DNA of 64,000 nucleotides from Edaphochlamys debaryana (taxonomy: Eukaryota > Chlorophyta > Chlorophyceae > Chlamydomonadales), in the NCBI GenBank assembly GCA_016858145.1, contig JAEHOE010000110.1:124001-188000 (forward strand), in the 5' to 3' direction. The position numbers were made by a program, and so were the translations under genes. Positions 12,400 through 24,807 of this stretch are shown in pieces; positions within the stretch are counted from its first letter, which is position 1; the number at the start of each line of letters is the position of its first letter. A model generated the notes under the pieces. It saw nothing but the letters and a program-made list of their open reading frames with translations, was not told where the DNA came from and ran no database searches.

Positions 12400-14097
12400 G
12401 CAATCGGACACTGCCAGGTGACTACTAGACTAGAAACGGACCGTGTCGTTGGCCCGGGCAAAAACGGACGCGGGCACCGAGTGAATCCAGGCGCGCATCA
12501 CACAGGAGTATTTACAGGATGGTGAGCAAGACGTTTGTTTTGCGCTACTGCGTTAGTCCTGACTTTGCGACTGGACTAGTGATCGCGCCCCAAGCCTGCC
12601 CAAGGCGTCGGCCGACCCTGCAAGCCAACCCAAGCAACCTAAGCATTTAGCAGTGCTTAACACCGTCATCAATAGCGCTCGATGTGTCCTGGCGTCGGAC
12701 GCCGAACCGAGGGTCGCCCAGTTGCGACAGCTCCGTCTGTGCTGCCTGCTCCTGTGGCGCCAACACGGTCCCCGCCGCCACACACCGAGTCACCGACCCA
12801 GCCTGGAGCCTCCAGCGCCATCCTGACTCAGCACACGCAAAGCACAAGATGCGTTGCCCTCCAAAACCCTTGCCGCCCCACGAGCAGCCCCTCCCAGCTC
12901 CACTCCCCCTCACATCGCAGCCCCCCGCCCCCGCTCCGATCCCCCGCGCCAACGCGTGTTCCAACCGCCGCCTCTCAAGTTCAGGTCCGGGGAAGGGGAA
13001 CTGGGAGACGGGGTACGCGAAAAGCAGGCCAGCAAAGTTCAGCTCCTGCTCCAGGCCCGCAGCCACACCCCACGGCCGCCAGCCCCCGCCCGCTTCCCTC
13101 TTCTCCCGGGAGCAGCCCCATGAGGAGGCACATGTACCGCACTGTCGTACCCTGCCGGACAGCCGTACAGCGCCGCGCCCCTCTCCGCCCGTGCCCAGCC
13201 CTGGACACGCTGTCATACGGTGGTGCATCTCCCTAGCCCCGTGCCCCAACCACGACCCCTAGCCCCCTGCCCCCCGCCGATGCACCACACAGGTGACCCC
13301 GCGACCCATGCGGTGCGTCACGCGGCAGCCCTCCCCGAAGCACCACGCCGTACCGTGCCCCTACCGGGCCCGGCCACAAGAGTCGGTCCTGGGCCTCCGG
13401 GGCCTGGGCCTGGGCCTGGGCCTGCCACCTCCCCACCAGCCACCACAGCTCATCTGGCCCGGCAAGACAGGGGCCCTCGGTCCTCGGTCCTCCACCGCAG
13501 CATGGGCTGCAGCTGTAGCGCCGGGCCCGCGCAGGCCCGCGCAGGCCCGCGCAGGCCCGGCGCATGCTCCGCCCAGGCCCTACACAGGCCCCACTGTCGA
13601 ATGTGTCGATGCCGCCAGGCGCCTGCCGCTCCGCACGGCGCGCGCCGTCACAGCACGCGCCGCACGGCGCGCCCCTTCACAATACGCCCATGCCCTTTAC
13701 TGCGAGCGGCTGTTGCCGGACCCAGTGGAAAGGATGGGGTTCTGGCCCGGGGCGAAGATCTCGTCCGCGGGGGGGGGCGAGCTGGCGGACATTTGGGGGC
13801 CCTGGGCGGCTGCGGAGGCAGAGCGTGGGGAGGGGGGGTGGGGGGGAGGGGGTGAGAGGGTTGAGGCGGGAAGCGGTGCGGTGTGAGGAATGCGCTTGGG
13901 AGCACCGATACCGGCATGTGGGGACGCGCAGCGCGCGTGGTGCAGCACGGGGAGGCGACGGGGCGGGCAGCTGCCCCTCGAGGTGGCACGGCACGGCACG
14001 GCGCAGCACAGCACAGCACGGGACTCAGGACAAAGGAAAGGACTAAGAGATTAGGATGAGACAGGAAAAGCACGAAAGGGAGTAAGGACCGAAAGGT
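12400..14097. other. Interval between two minus-strand genes; short repeats only
   Basis: This holds the 3' UTR of the stomatin-like gene and the 5' region of the small membrane protein gene. Seen directly: a GCCTGG hexamer run (13400-13425), three to four copies of CCCGCGCAGG (13525-13560), and GGCAC/AGCAC pentamers (13985-14020). Overlapping Pro/Arg-rich frames on both strands have no recognisable domain. Confidence 0.55.
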
Positions 14098-17000
14098 TTA
14101 TAACGAGAGACAAGGAGTGCGGGGCTGGGCCTCACCCATGGCCCTCTGCAGCGTGGAGAAGGGCTTGCCCAGCGGCCCCAGGCCGCCGGCGCCCGCCGGC
14201 GAGGGCGTGGCGGAGGCGGTGCGGCCGCCGCCGGCCGCCGCCGCTGCGTTAACGGCGGCGGCGGTGGGGCTGTTGGAGACGGACTTGTAGATCGCCATGG
14301 CCTGAGGAGGGGGTGGGTGGGTGGGTGGGTTGGGGTTTGGGGGATGGGGGATGGGGGTTGGAGGTTGGAGAGGGCCATGGAGCATCCGAGGCCGCAACCC
14401 CGACCCCGCCGGCCCCAACCGCCCAACCGCCTAACCGCCAACCGCCCACCTGCGCCACCACGCTGGACGGGTCCCCCGCGTTGGCCGGGAGCACCAGGGT
14501 GGTTGACTCCTTGGCCAGCTGGCGGAAGGCCTGAGAGGGGGGGGGTAGAGGTAAGGGGGGGGGGGTTAAAGAGGCAAGGGTTTGGGGGGAGGAGGTAGAG
14601 GCAAGGAGGGGATACATACCCGAGCGAGAAGGGGAGGTCCAAGACGTCTTCCCTCGGCAGAGGTGCTAACGAGGTTTTGACGTCACCCTCTTCCCATCAG
14701 CCGCTGTATCGCCCCCCATGCTCCCCTTCCCCCCCCCCACCTCGAGGTACTTCTCCGCCACACGCAGCGCTGCCGCCTCCGAGCCGCCGCTCTTCTGCGG
14801 GGGGTGTAAGGGCGAGGCAGCCGGCACGGAGAAGTTTCGCGGGTGGCGGCCGGACAAGTTGAAGGGGGCGGGGCACCTCCCCTCAAGGCAACCCCATAAA
14901 AGCAAGTCCACCCCCCCCACCCATCCACCCCCAGGGACCCCCTCAAGCTCCCCCCCTCTCGCCTCCCCCCCCTTCGCGCTCACTGGCTGCCGCCATACCC
15001 GTTCTTCCCGACTCCCAAGTCGTCAAAGCCCCCCCCCCCTTCTACCTCCCTCAACCGTCTACCCCCCCTCCTCCCTCCCTCTACCCTCTAACCCCCCCCT
15101 CCCCCCCCATACCTGCAGGGCGCTGCTGACCACCGACAGGGACCGGGCCGTGGCCTCGGCCGTGGCGTACAGCGCCTCGGCCTCACCTGTCGTACGGTAC
15201 GGCAATGGGCGGGACGGTTGGCGGTTGGTTGCTCTTGACTCTGGACCGATGCGCACCCCTCAAAACTCGTGAGTTCGCCCCTTGCATGTCCTGCATTCAG
15301 CTCCCAACCTAAAGTCCTCTTGCCTCAAGATTGAGATCCAGATGCAGATCCAGATCCAGGCCATCCCAATCCCCCGACCCACCCTGTGCCAGGTTGATGG
15401 ACTCCTGTCGGGAGGCCTCAGAGGCCAGGATGACCTGTCAGGGGGGGGAGGGCGGGGGGAGGGGAGTGATTGGTTATGGTATCTTGAGACCATGGAGACA
15501 AGGGTGCCTCCTCCCTCCCACCCCCCACCCCCCAAATCCCTCCCCCCCCACCTGCTGCTTGTCAGCCTCCGCCACGTTGATCTTGGACTGCCTCAGGCCC
15601 TCCGACTCCAGGATGTTGGCGCGCTTGCGGCGCTCCGCCTCGGCCTGGCGGGAGGAAAGGTGGTCAGTGAGGAGTAACAACCTCACAGGTTTCACCCGCG
15701 TCCCTCCTCGTCGCTCCAATGTTGCCCTATCCCCCCCAAAGGAGGTAAGAAAAGAACAACCAGCTAGTATCAGACGTGGCAAAGCATACCGTTCGCGTCT
15801 CCCCCTCCCCCCCAGCTACCTGCAGCTCCATGGCCTGCACGATGCCGCGGGGGGGCATGATGTCCTTGATCTCGTACCTGACAGGGGGGGAGAGAGGGGG
15901 AGAGGGGGGTTTTGGGGAGGGAGGAGGGGAGCCGTATTGGTACCGGCAGTGTCCTGCCCAAGCCGCCGTCTCCCAATCTGTCTGCACACCGCCCGACTAT
16001 GCCCTGCTCCCCTCCTCCCCCCTCTCCCCCTCCCCCCCCATCCCCTCCCCCCCCCCTCACCTCAGGCACTGCAGCCCCCAGGCCTCGGAGGCCTCATTGA
16101 TGGAGCGCACGATGTTGTGGTTCAGGGCCTTGGGGGGGGGGTAGGGGGGAGGCACGTGGGAGAAGGGGGCGTGAGGAGGGGGGCAGGCACGTGGGGGGAG
16201 AAGGGGAGGCACGTGGGGGGAGCGAGGGGGGGTACGGGAGACGTGCAAGGGCAGGGCGGGGCCCTGCCTTGACGTCCTCACCCTCTCCGCGCCCTCCAAG
16301 CTCGGCCCGGTCCAACTACTACGCGGCCTACTCCCACGTGTTCCCAGTTACTTCCCTTCCCTCCCCCTGACGACTTCAACCGTCAACGATCGCCCCTGGC
16401 GCCCCCATCCCCTCCCCCCCTCTCCCTCCCCCCCACCTCGCGCTCCTCGAAGGTCTTGTCCAGAGTGATCTTACCCAGCTCACTGACGGGTGGGTGTGCG
16501 AGGGACAGGGAGGGGAGGTGCGTGTCAGGGCTATGACAACAGACACGCCACACACACACGGGGCAAACACACGCCTCTTTCCCCCCCGCCCCCCACCTGC
16601 GCATGGTGGTCTGCGCCAGCTGCCCCACGGCGTACAGCGCATTGTCCACCCCGTAGGAGGCCTTGAAGGCGTCCATGACCTGACAGGGGGGGGAGGGGGA
16701 GGGGGGTGGGGGTAGGGAGGAGGTGTTTGCTGAGCGGGATCGCGCCGACGCCAGGGAAGCATAGCTTGCATCCTTTGGGGTAGGGAGTAGGGAGTGGGGG
16801 TAGGGAGGGGTAGGGATATGAGGGCCACCCCATGACTGGGTTACGGCATTCCACACACGCGCCCCCGCCTCCCCGCCCGACCAAGCCGTACGCCGTACCT
16901 TGACGTACAGCACTCCGTCGATGGTGATGGTCACGTTATCCTTAGTAATGGCGGTCTGCTGGCTGATGGGGATGGGCAGCTCCTTGAGGGAGTGCACGTA

Positions 17001-18325
17001 GGCGACACGGTCCACCTTGGGGGTGGGGGGACGGGGTGGGGGGTTGGGGTTAGGCAAGGAGTTGTCCCCCTCATCGCAGCTCCCCCCTGACCCCCACCTT
17101 CACCTCTCCCCCTGACCGTCCCTCCACCGCCCCCCGCCAAACGGTGCGCCCCGACCTCCTGCTGTGGCCGTCGTTGCCCGTCGGGCTGGCTGAACGCCTC
17201 CCCGATCCCTGCTCCCAATCCCACGCGCCCTGCCTCGACGCAACGCGGTCCCCCCCAGCTTCAAGCGCCCCCCTTCCCCTCTCCCCCCCACCCCCTTCGG
17301 GCTCGCTTGCTACCGCCATCCCTCTCCCGTTTCGCTCTCCAATACTCCGCTTTGGACCTCGGTGCGCATCGGTGCGCAACCCCTCCTCTCCCCCCTCTCC
17401 CTCCCCCATCTGGGCTATAACACCTCTAAATCGTCAAAGATCATCCCTCCCCCTCCCCCCTCCCCCTCACCAGGGGGATGAGGAAGTGCAGCCCCGAGCC
17501 CAGCGTGTCGCGGTACCGACCGAACCGCTCCACAACGAAGGCCGTCTTCTCGGGCACGATGCTGCAGGGATAGATGAGTGGGTGGAGCCAGGGAGGGTTT
17601 GCATGCGCAGTCAGGGCGTGATGGTGTATGTGTGGTGACCCTGACCCTGCGTGCTGGTGTATGTGTATTTAGTGATACCCGAGGTGTATGTGTATGTGTG
17701 GGGCGCGGGCTGTGCATGGGGGGGGGGGCACACGGTGTGGGAGCATGGTAGGCCGCACGGGCTGGTGTCTGAGCGACCTGACAGCGGCGGGGGCCCAGGG
17801 AGGCCCAGGGCTTGGGTGCCGCCTCCCGCTCCTCCCTCCGCAGAGGAGACGCATCCTCCCTCCGCCGAAAACACGCATCGCAGTATGTAAGAAGGGTAGA
17901 CCCGCTTTGGGGGCTGGCTGGGAGGGTCTAGGGCCCCGGCCGCTGCCACGCCATCCCCCCGGCCATGGCATTCCCCTGAATTCCCCCCCTGAAACACCGG
18001 TTCTGGGGACTCACAGGATGCCGACGTTGGGTGGCGGGGGCACGGGATAGTAATAGTACTCGGGGGTGTTACGTCCCGGGAAGCCAGCCCGCATAGCGAA
18101 GGGCGAGCTGGTGGAGATGGGTCGGATGCTTCGACCCCAGGCGAGGAGTAGGCCCGCGGACGCGGGCGAAGCGGTCCCTGAAGACGCTCCTAGGGCTCCT
18201 TGGAGTCCGCCAGCCGACGAGAGTGCCGGCAGCGCCGAAGCGACCCCGGTCCCGTAAGCCGAGAGGGCATTGTGCCGGTTCGCTGCCCGCGCAACACCAA
18301 GCAGGGCACGCCGACCGGTCGTCAT
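14098..18325 (-). CDS. STOML2: Mitochondrial stomatin-like protein 2 (SPFH/Band 7 family)
   Basis: Inner-membrane scaffold of the SPFH family; homologues organise cardiolipin-rich domains, respiratory complexes and mitochondrial proteases. Thirteen exons: 18325-18015, 17561-17471, 17015-16899, 16679-16597, 16482-16437, 16128-16061, 15877-15820, 15644-15552, 15434-15383, 15186-15113, 14794-14741, 14530-14450, 14301-14098 (TAA). All phases close; 443 aa. Residues 1 to about 85 are Arg/Ala/Ser-rich with no acidic residues at the extreme N-terminus, a typical mitochondrial presequence. The Band 7 domain follows: [91 protein letters not shown]. The coiled coil has the stomatin signature [16 protein letters not shown] and [14 protein letters not shown]. 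The C-terminal extension matches the SLP2 subgroup ([20 protein letters not shown]), then an Ala/Gly-rich tail. It shares a 524-bp head-to-head promoter with the OTU gene. Confidence 0.95.
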
Positions 18326-18849
18326 CTGATGAGCAGCGTGATCAAGCGATAGCCGTCGTGGGTGGGAGGGTGCGAGGCGGAGGGTTGGATGGGTGTGATC
18401 GGAAGCTCACGGCTCGCGCTATACGGTCCCCGGGGCTACAAAGAAAGGGAGCGCAGTGCCTGTCGGTAGAGATGCCCAGAGAAGGCGCGCAGCGCGCCTA
18501 GGGTCATGTCGCGAGCGCGATTGGGGCTTGCACCCCGATGTGCACCGCGCGTCCGCCACAGGCAGCCCACAGGAGTGCCAGTAGCTAGAAGTGGCTTTGC
18601 AGAGGAGCACTGCAAGAGCGCGCATGCCCAAACTCGGACCTGGCGAAACCGAGTTTCTGCACACTGCGACGCTCGCGAAAGCCACGCATGTCTAGGTGAC
18701 CCGGAAAGCTCTGTAAGTAGCTTGCACTCGCGCGCCCTGCACCGGGCAGGCCCGGTGGCGCCGGGACTCGCCGGAATTGCGCGTCTGCAAGCCGGCCGGT
18801 GCACGAGGCAGCCGACGGGCACTCCCGTCTGGACCAGACCAGTGATCAG
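18326..18849. promoter_or_regulatory. Divergent promoter between the stomatin-like and OTU genes
   Basis: The two start codons (18325 minus, 18850 plus) face away from each other across 524 bases with no open gene between them. Both starts lie beside a similar ATCTGATG/GATCAGATGG context. No TATA box was identified. Shared control is inferred from spacing only. Confidence 0.5.
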
Positions 18850-21800
18850 ATGGCCACTAGCGCCCCGGAGGCTCCGGTAGTGTCGCCGGGTGCAGGCGCG
18901 CCTGTAGCACCCCCGACTTTTCCTACCTCTACGGCCCAAGCCTCAGCCTCCACGGCGCCAGCGGCCCCCCGGCCCCCGGCCGCAGCTTCCGCTAGCTCCG
19001 CTGCTGGATCCAGCCCAGGATCCAGCGCAGCGGATCCGGCGAAGCCCAAGAAGAAGAAGAAGCGGGCGGCAGGATTGGGATCCAAAACCGCCCCGCCACC
19101 GCCGCCGCCTCCCCCGCCGCCGCCGCCCAAAAAGGCCCCGCAACTGCCCCTGGTGCTGGCGGCGGCGGCCGGCGGCGTGGCGCTGCTCGGGCTGGCGGCG
19201 GCGCTGATCTTCCGGCCCCGCCGCGGCAGCGGCGCGGAGGGCGGCGGCAAGGGCGGCAGCGCGTCGGGTGCCAAGGGTGCGTGGCGTTGGCGGTTGGGTT
19301 CGGTTACGTCCGTACATGCGGTGCGGTGGTGCCGCAGCTGGGGTCTGGAGACATCCCCGAAGTCCCGCATGTAACGGTAGCCCCAAATGGACTCGATAGC
19401 CCGCACTTTCCCAAACACACTTGCGTTGTAATGAAGTGAACCACGCGCCGCCGCCCGCAGGCCCCTGCGCCAAGCTCAAGCCCACCTCCCGCTGTGTGGC
19501 GCTGGCGGACGGCAGCGGCTGCGTCGTACGGCGGGAGATCGCGGCGGATAACAGCTGCCTCTTCAACTCCGTGGGTGAGAGGGCCGGCTGCATGGCCTCT
19601 CTGGAGAGGGGGTGGGGATGTCGGTGGGGGCTTGGGGTTGGAAAAGCGGTCGAACGTAACGTGCCACCGCCGCTGCGCCCCTTCCCTCCCTCTGTCCCTC
19701 GAATGCGCCCCTCTGATAGCGAGGCAACTTCCCTCAGCTGGCGCCACCTCCCTGGCCCCTCCCCTCCGACGTTCGAACCCCACCCCCAAAACTGCGCTCT
19801 CCCTCCTCCTCCCCCCCCCCCTCCCGCCCGCAGGCTATGTCATGCACAAGTCAAAGACGCGGGCCCCCCACCTCCGCAACGTGAGGGAGGGGGACGGCAG
19901 GGGGGAGGCATGAGGAGTTGGGGACGAGGCGGGGGCCAGACATGGGGAGGACATGGAGGGAAGAAGGGGGGGCAGGGGCCTGGGGCAGGGAGGAACCATC
20001 CACCCCTCCCCAGCCGAGTGCTGCCCACTTCCCTGTCGGCCCGCCGCCAGTCAGCGCCAGTCGGCCTCCGCCCTGGCCTACCTCGCTTTCTCCCTGAATT
20101 ATCTCCTGCGTGCCCCCTCCAGTGCTTTAGACCCACTTGCGCCCTTGCCTCCTATATCCTGTCCAAGACTTCCGTTCGCCTACCGCATAATCCCTGTACT
20201 TAACGGACTCCACCCCCCAGGCTCCCACCCCTCCCTCCCCACGTGCCCTGAACCTCCCCCTGCCCCCCCACCCCTGCCCCCTCAGGTGGTGGCACGGGAG
20301 GTGTCGGGCGACCGCATCCTCTACTCGGACGCCTTTCTGGGCATGACTAACGAGTCGTACTGCAACTGGATCCAGCAGCCGTACAACTGGTGGGGCGGGG
20401 TCCAGCGCGGAGGGGACGGAGGGGGGCGGCAGGCTGGCATGGCATAGCATGGCATGGCAAAGCATGGCATAGCATGGTATGGCATAGCACACGAGAGGGG
20501 GTGTTGTGGTTTGGGGAGGGTGCCGCGTGTGGGGCGACGGGGCATCCAGGGCTTCCGTGTACGCGGGATGCAAGGGGTCCGGGTGGGGCTGCTTGGGGGG
20601 CTGCTGCTCAGTCGCCACACGCCGCTCCATGCGTTCTTTGCGCCCTGCTGCATGCCTCGCGGCCCTTGCCTCGGGTGCGCATTAGGCTCGCCCGCCTGAC
20701 CCCTCCCCGTTTTTCAAGCTCGAAGGATGCCCCCTCCCGCCCCGGGTCCCCCCCGGCCTCTTCCCTCTTCAGGGGCGGCGGCATTGAGCTCTCCATCCTT
20801 GCTAAGGTGTGGGGCCTGGAGGGGAGGGGCTGGGGCTGGGGCAGGAAGGAACTGGGGTGGTGAAGCCTGGACGGAGGGACGGGTTTTGGGGGCAGGAGGG
20901 GAGGAGAGGGGCTGCGTGGAGGGACGGAGCGGGGCAAGCTGCGGCGGTAACCCTCTTTTTTTAGGGGGGAAAGACGCGTGCCTGCAGCTCTGTCGGCTGC
21001 CGGCGCCCTCGAGCTGCCGGTCGTCAGGAAGCTGACTTGTTCCTCTCCCCGCTTCTCCCTCCCCTCACCCCCCCCAAAGGCCTACTCCCACGAGCTCGCT
21101 GCGTGGAACATCGAGTCATGCAAGGAGCACGTGTTTGGGGAGGAGTCGGGTGCGTCAGCGGGGTGTGTTCAGGGCTGCTCGCGTAAAGGCCGGGAAAACG
21201 CGGGCGCGGTGACTAGCCGGCCGGAAACGAAAGCCCGGGAGTCCGAAACCCGACCCATTCCGCCCATCATCGGGGTGTGTGGACCAGCAAAGGGACTGGA
21301 TGGCGGCCCGGGAGCGAGCTTAGCTGTGACCTGCTCCGCTAGGCGCTCCTCGCAGCCCTACAGTCCTGCAAGCGCGTGGCCATGGTCATCTCCCCCCCCC
21401 ACGCAACACACCCAAGCATGCCTCCCCTTCGCCCTCCTTACCCCTCCCTCCTTCCTTCCTCTCCAACACCCTCCCCCTCTCCCCCCCCTGTCAGGCTACA
21501 AGCGCATGGCCATGGTCATATATAACGGAGTGCACTACGACGCGCTGGCGGGTGGGCCGCGTGTGCCGTACTGTGCCGTACTGTTACGCCGAATGCTGTG
21601 CTGCGGCGTGTGCCGTGCGATGCCTGCGTTGCGCATAGTGCTGGCGCTGTGAAGGTAGCGAGCGGGCCGTGCCGTGCACCAGTGCTGTGCGTCGCCGTCC
21701 GCTGCGGCATCAGTGCGCCGCTACCGCCCATCCCACCCGCCCACCGCGCCTCGCCCACCGCCACCCACACCACAACGCTCCTCACCGAACCCGCGTCCCC

Positions 21801-22961
21801 ATCCGGCCCCTTCCGCCCCCCCCCCCCCGCAGTGGCCGCGAGCCCCCGCGCCAACCCGGATGAGGACGAGACCTCGTTCAACCCTCGCACCAAGAGGGGC
21901 AAGATGATCCTGGCGGCGGCCAAGCAGCTGGTGAGCTCACCGGGGGAGGATGCTGAGCCTGATCGCGTCTTGAGATCCAGGTTCAGATCCAGGTTCAGAT
22001 CCAGGTCCAGATCTGACCCAAAGCTGCGCGATCTGCGGAGCCGCCCTTACCCCCGTCCCTCCGATGCCCCGCTCAGGTCCAGCTGGCTCACAAGGAGAGC
22101 GCCTTCCACGGCGCAACCGCCAAGAAGAAGCCAACCGCCACAACCGCCGCAACTGCCACAACCGCCGCAACCGCCTCGCCCAAGGGCAAGCCCGCCGCCA
22201 ACGGCGCCGCTGTCAGCGGCGCGGCGGCGCCGGCAACGGCAGCTGGCGGCGCCGCCAAGCCGGCGGTCAAGCGGGTGTCGAAGCGGCCGCCGACGGCGGC
22301 TGGGGCGACCGCCGCCGCGGCGGCGGCGCCGACGGCACCGGCGGAGGAGGCGGAGGCGGCAGCCGCAGCGGCGGAGGTCGAGGTAGCGGCAACAGGGCCA
22401 TCCGGGGACGAGCCAACCGCCGTGGCGCCAACGGCCAACGGCACGTCAACTGCCGCCGAGCCGACGGCGGCGGCGGCGGAAAGCGATGCGGCGGCAGCGG
22501 CGGAGGCGGAGGCGCCCGCCAAGCTGTCCAGCAAGCGCTCGGCGGCGACTGCCTCGACCACCGACGCCGCCGCCGCCGCCGCGGCGTCGCCGCGGCCCAG
22601 CGCCAAGCGCGTAGCGCGCGACTCGAACGACCACGACGGCGCCGCCGCCACCGCCGCCGCCGCCGTCGTTGATTCCAACGGCCCAGCGGCGGCGGCGCCG
22701 AGGGGGTCGTCAGCGGCGCCGGCCGCTGCGGCGGAGGCGGCTGGGCCGCCGGCGGCGGAGGTGGCGGCGGCGGCGCAGCTGCAGTGCAGCACGTGCGGTG
22801 ACGAGGTGGCGGGCGCGGAGGCGGCGGCGGAGCATGCGCGGGCTACGGGGCACAAGGGCTTCGCCGCCAGCCCGCTGCCGCCGCCGCTGGGCACGCCGCG
22901 GCAGGCGGCGGCAGCCGCAGCGGCGGCGGACGCGGACGCGGAGGCGGATGGGGACGCGTAA
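18850..22961 (+). CDS. OTU1: OTU-family deubiquitinase with C2H2 finger, OTU1/YOD1-like, membrane-anchored variant
   Basis: Cysteine protease predicted to remove ubiquitin chains; OTU1/YOD1 works with p97/Cdc48 in ER-associated degradation. Exons: 18850-19276, 19461-19574, 19834-19880, 20286-20389, 20773-20806, 21080-21149, 21495-21551, 21833-21930, 22077-22961 (TAA). Phases close; 611 aa. The N-terminus (1-95) is Pro/Ala/Ser-rich with a Lys run and a 12-Pro run, then a hydrophobic segment at about 99-121. The OTU core follows with catalytic Asp172 and Cys175 in ADNSCLF, the substrate-loop region FLGMTNESYCNWI, WGGGIELSILAK, and His279 in VHYDAL. A long Ala/Lys/Pro low-complexity stretch (about 335-545) precedes a C2H2 finger (Cys554, Cys557, His570, His576; QCSTCGDEV...HARATGH), the OTU1 hallmark. 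The usual N-terminal UBX-like domain is not seen and the transmembrane segment is unusual, so direct membrane tethering is inferred. Confidence 0.92.
20435..20488. repeat. GGCAT/AGCAT pentamer repeat in an OTU gene intron
   Basis: About ten degenerate copies of a five-base unit (GGCAT, AGCAT, GGTAT) inside the intron after exon 20286-20389. Confidence 0.85.
21968..22014. repeat. 12-bp repeat AGATCCAGGTTC in an OTU gene intron
   Basis: Three to four near-identical 12-base units in the last intron of the OTU gene. A similar but separate AGATCCAG run lies at 15335-15360 in an intron of the stomatin-like gene. Confidence 0.8.
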
Positions 22962-24807
22962 GCGGCAGTGGGGGAACGAGGCGGAGGCGGAGGAGGCGGC
23001 GGGGGCCAAGCCGCTGGCCGCTGGCGGGCAGGCGAGGGCGCAGGCGCAGGCGGCGGCGGAGGGACTCCGGCACTTCGAGGTGCGCTTTCGCGGCTGCTGC
23101 TGAGGATGAGGATGCGGGTGCGGCTGCTGCTGTGGCGGCGGCACAGGCGGCGGCGGTGGTGCCGGCGGCGGCAACCGCTCGCCCGACAGCCGCCGCCGCC
23201 GGAGCCCCTCGTGGGCGCGGCCTCGCGGTTGGACATTGGAGGGGAGCTCGGCCGGGGCCGCACCGCAGGGCACAGTGGGGGCCCGGCAGCGCGTCCCGCG
23301 CAGAAGCGCTTCCCCCCCGCAGCGCCGCGCTTTGTAGCAACGGGACGAGGAGGGGCCAAGGCGTTGTGCAGCAGTCCGGTATCCGGGTCGGGCCCTGCAG
23401 GAGTGGGTGCGAGGGTGGGTGGGCAGCAGGGTCTGCGGGGTCCGCCGATTCGGGTGCCGCCCGCGGCGCGCCGTTGCAGGAAGGGACATGCGCTGGCGTT
23501 AAGCGGGAGTGCCGAGACCCGGGCCGGGGGTGGGGGTGCGGTGATCACGGCAGGAGCCCGCGCCTATGGGGAAGGGGTGAAGCGGACAGGGCAGGGGGCG
23601 CGGGCAGGGCAGGGGGGGCAGACGGGGCTGGGGAAGCGGACGGGGCGGGACGGCAGCAGGGCAGTTCGAGTGCGGGATGGGGGGGTCGGGACCTGCGGTC
23701 ATGCCCTCCGAATAAAGGCGCAGGCGGGGCCGAGGGCCTTGAGCCCTGGGAGGAGCGGCTGGGACCCCTACCGTGGTTGGCGTCTAGGTCATTCGGCATC
23801 GGACGCGGCACGCGTTTGGAGGAGTCCCAAGACGAGAAGAGTTTGTGAAGTGTATGGCCCAGGAGGGGAGGGCCTCTGCAACTTTTGACCCCATCCTGTT
23901 CCCGGGGTCACAGACACACCCTGCAATGGCCCTTGGGTGCAGTCCCCGTCAGTCCACACGCAGCAAGGCTGAGGGTTACGACTTACGAGCACTCCAGCGG
24001 AGTGGTATGCGCCCGTACGCGCAGTTGAGGCTGCAGGTGGAAGCGACTGAGCACGGCTTGGGCCCAAAGACCATGGGTTATTCGAGTGCATGCCGAGGGT
24101 CTGAGGGGCTACTTGGTGAACCATGATCACTTCTGCCTGGTCCGCAGGTGTACTGTACGTGTTAAGGTGATGAGTGAGACCGTCTAGCTCGGCTGTTGTG
24201 GCGTGGCTCAGCTAGCGTACTGCTTGGGCGGGGCGGGCGGGCGGCCGGGCGGGTAGGGGCTCGGCAGCCGTCAGCAGCCATGTCAGTGCAAAGTCTGGTC
24301 CCGGGCCAGGTACCTGACTGTTTTGTGGCCGCGGCTTCCACAATGCTCTTGGAGTACGTGGCGCCATGTTGGGCTAAATTGCAAACGTCACGCGCAAAGG
24401 CCGGAATAATCCCGAACGGACTTGGCGTTTCGGGGGACGACGCCGTATTGAGCAACAAACACAGGCAACGGACATCCGGACCCAGACGCAAAAGGCCACT
24501 CCGTCTATCTACATGTACATTTGTCTCAGCGAGAAGCAGACGGTCTTGTTAGGGCTTAAAAGGTTGACAAGTCACTCACTCACGCCCAACCCGCGCCTCC
24601 TTCCAGAGGCCCCGGCACTGATGCCCCACCAACTCCCTGAGCGTGTCTTGTTAGCGTGAAAGACTGCTTGTTCTGTTCGGGCACACCTTCATGACAGTGG
24701 AAGTCTTACAGCCGGTGACCTCCATTCTATGGACATATGCGGTCTGCATGGTTCTCCAGGTAAGGGTCCGACGGGCAAGCTTGCGGTAAAACGCGCCAGG
24801 CGCGACA
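22962..24807. other. No supportable gene; includes the OTU gene 3' region
   Basis: Immediately after the OTU stop codon the DNA is strongly GGC/GAG-rich and all frames stay open for hundreds of bases, which reflects composition. From about 23.7 kb composition relaxes. No domain, splice-supported exon or RNA gene was recognised. Confidence 0.5.

Noticed and set aside
12647..13262. Overlapping 190-200 codon frames on both strands
   Set aside because: No domain or splice context, low-complexity Pro/Arg or Gly content, and mutually antisense.
22088..23548. 486-codon minus-strand Ala-rich frame
   Set aside because: It is an antisense shadow of the Ala-rich last exon of the OTU gene, whose sense frame is supported by splicing phase and the C2H2 finger.
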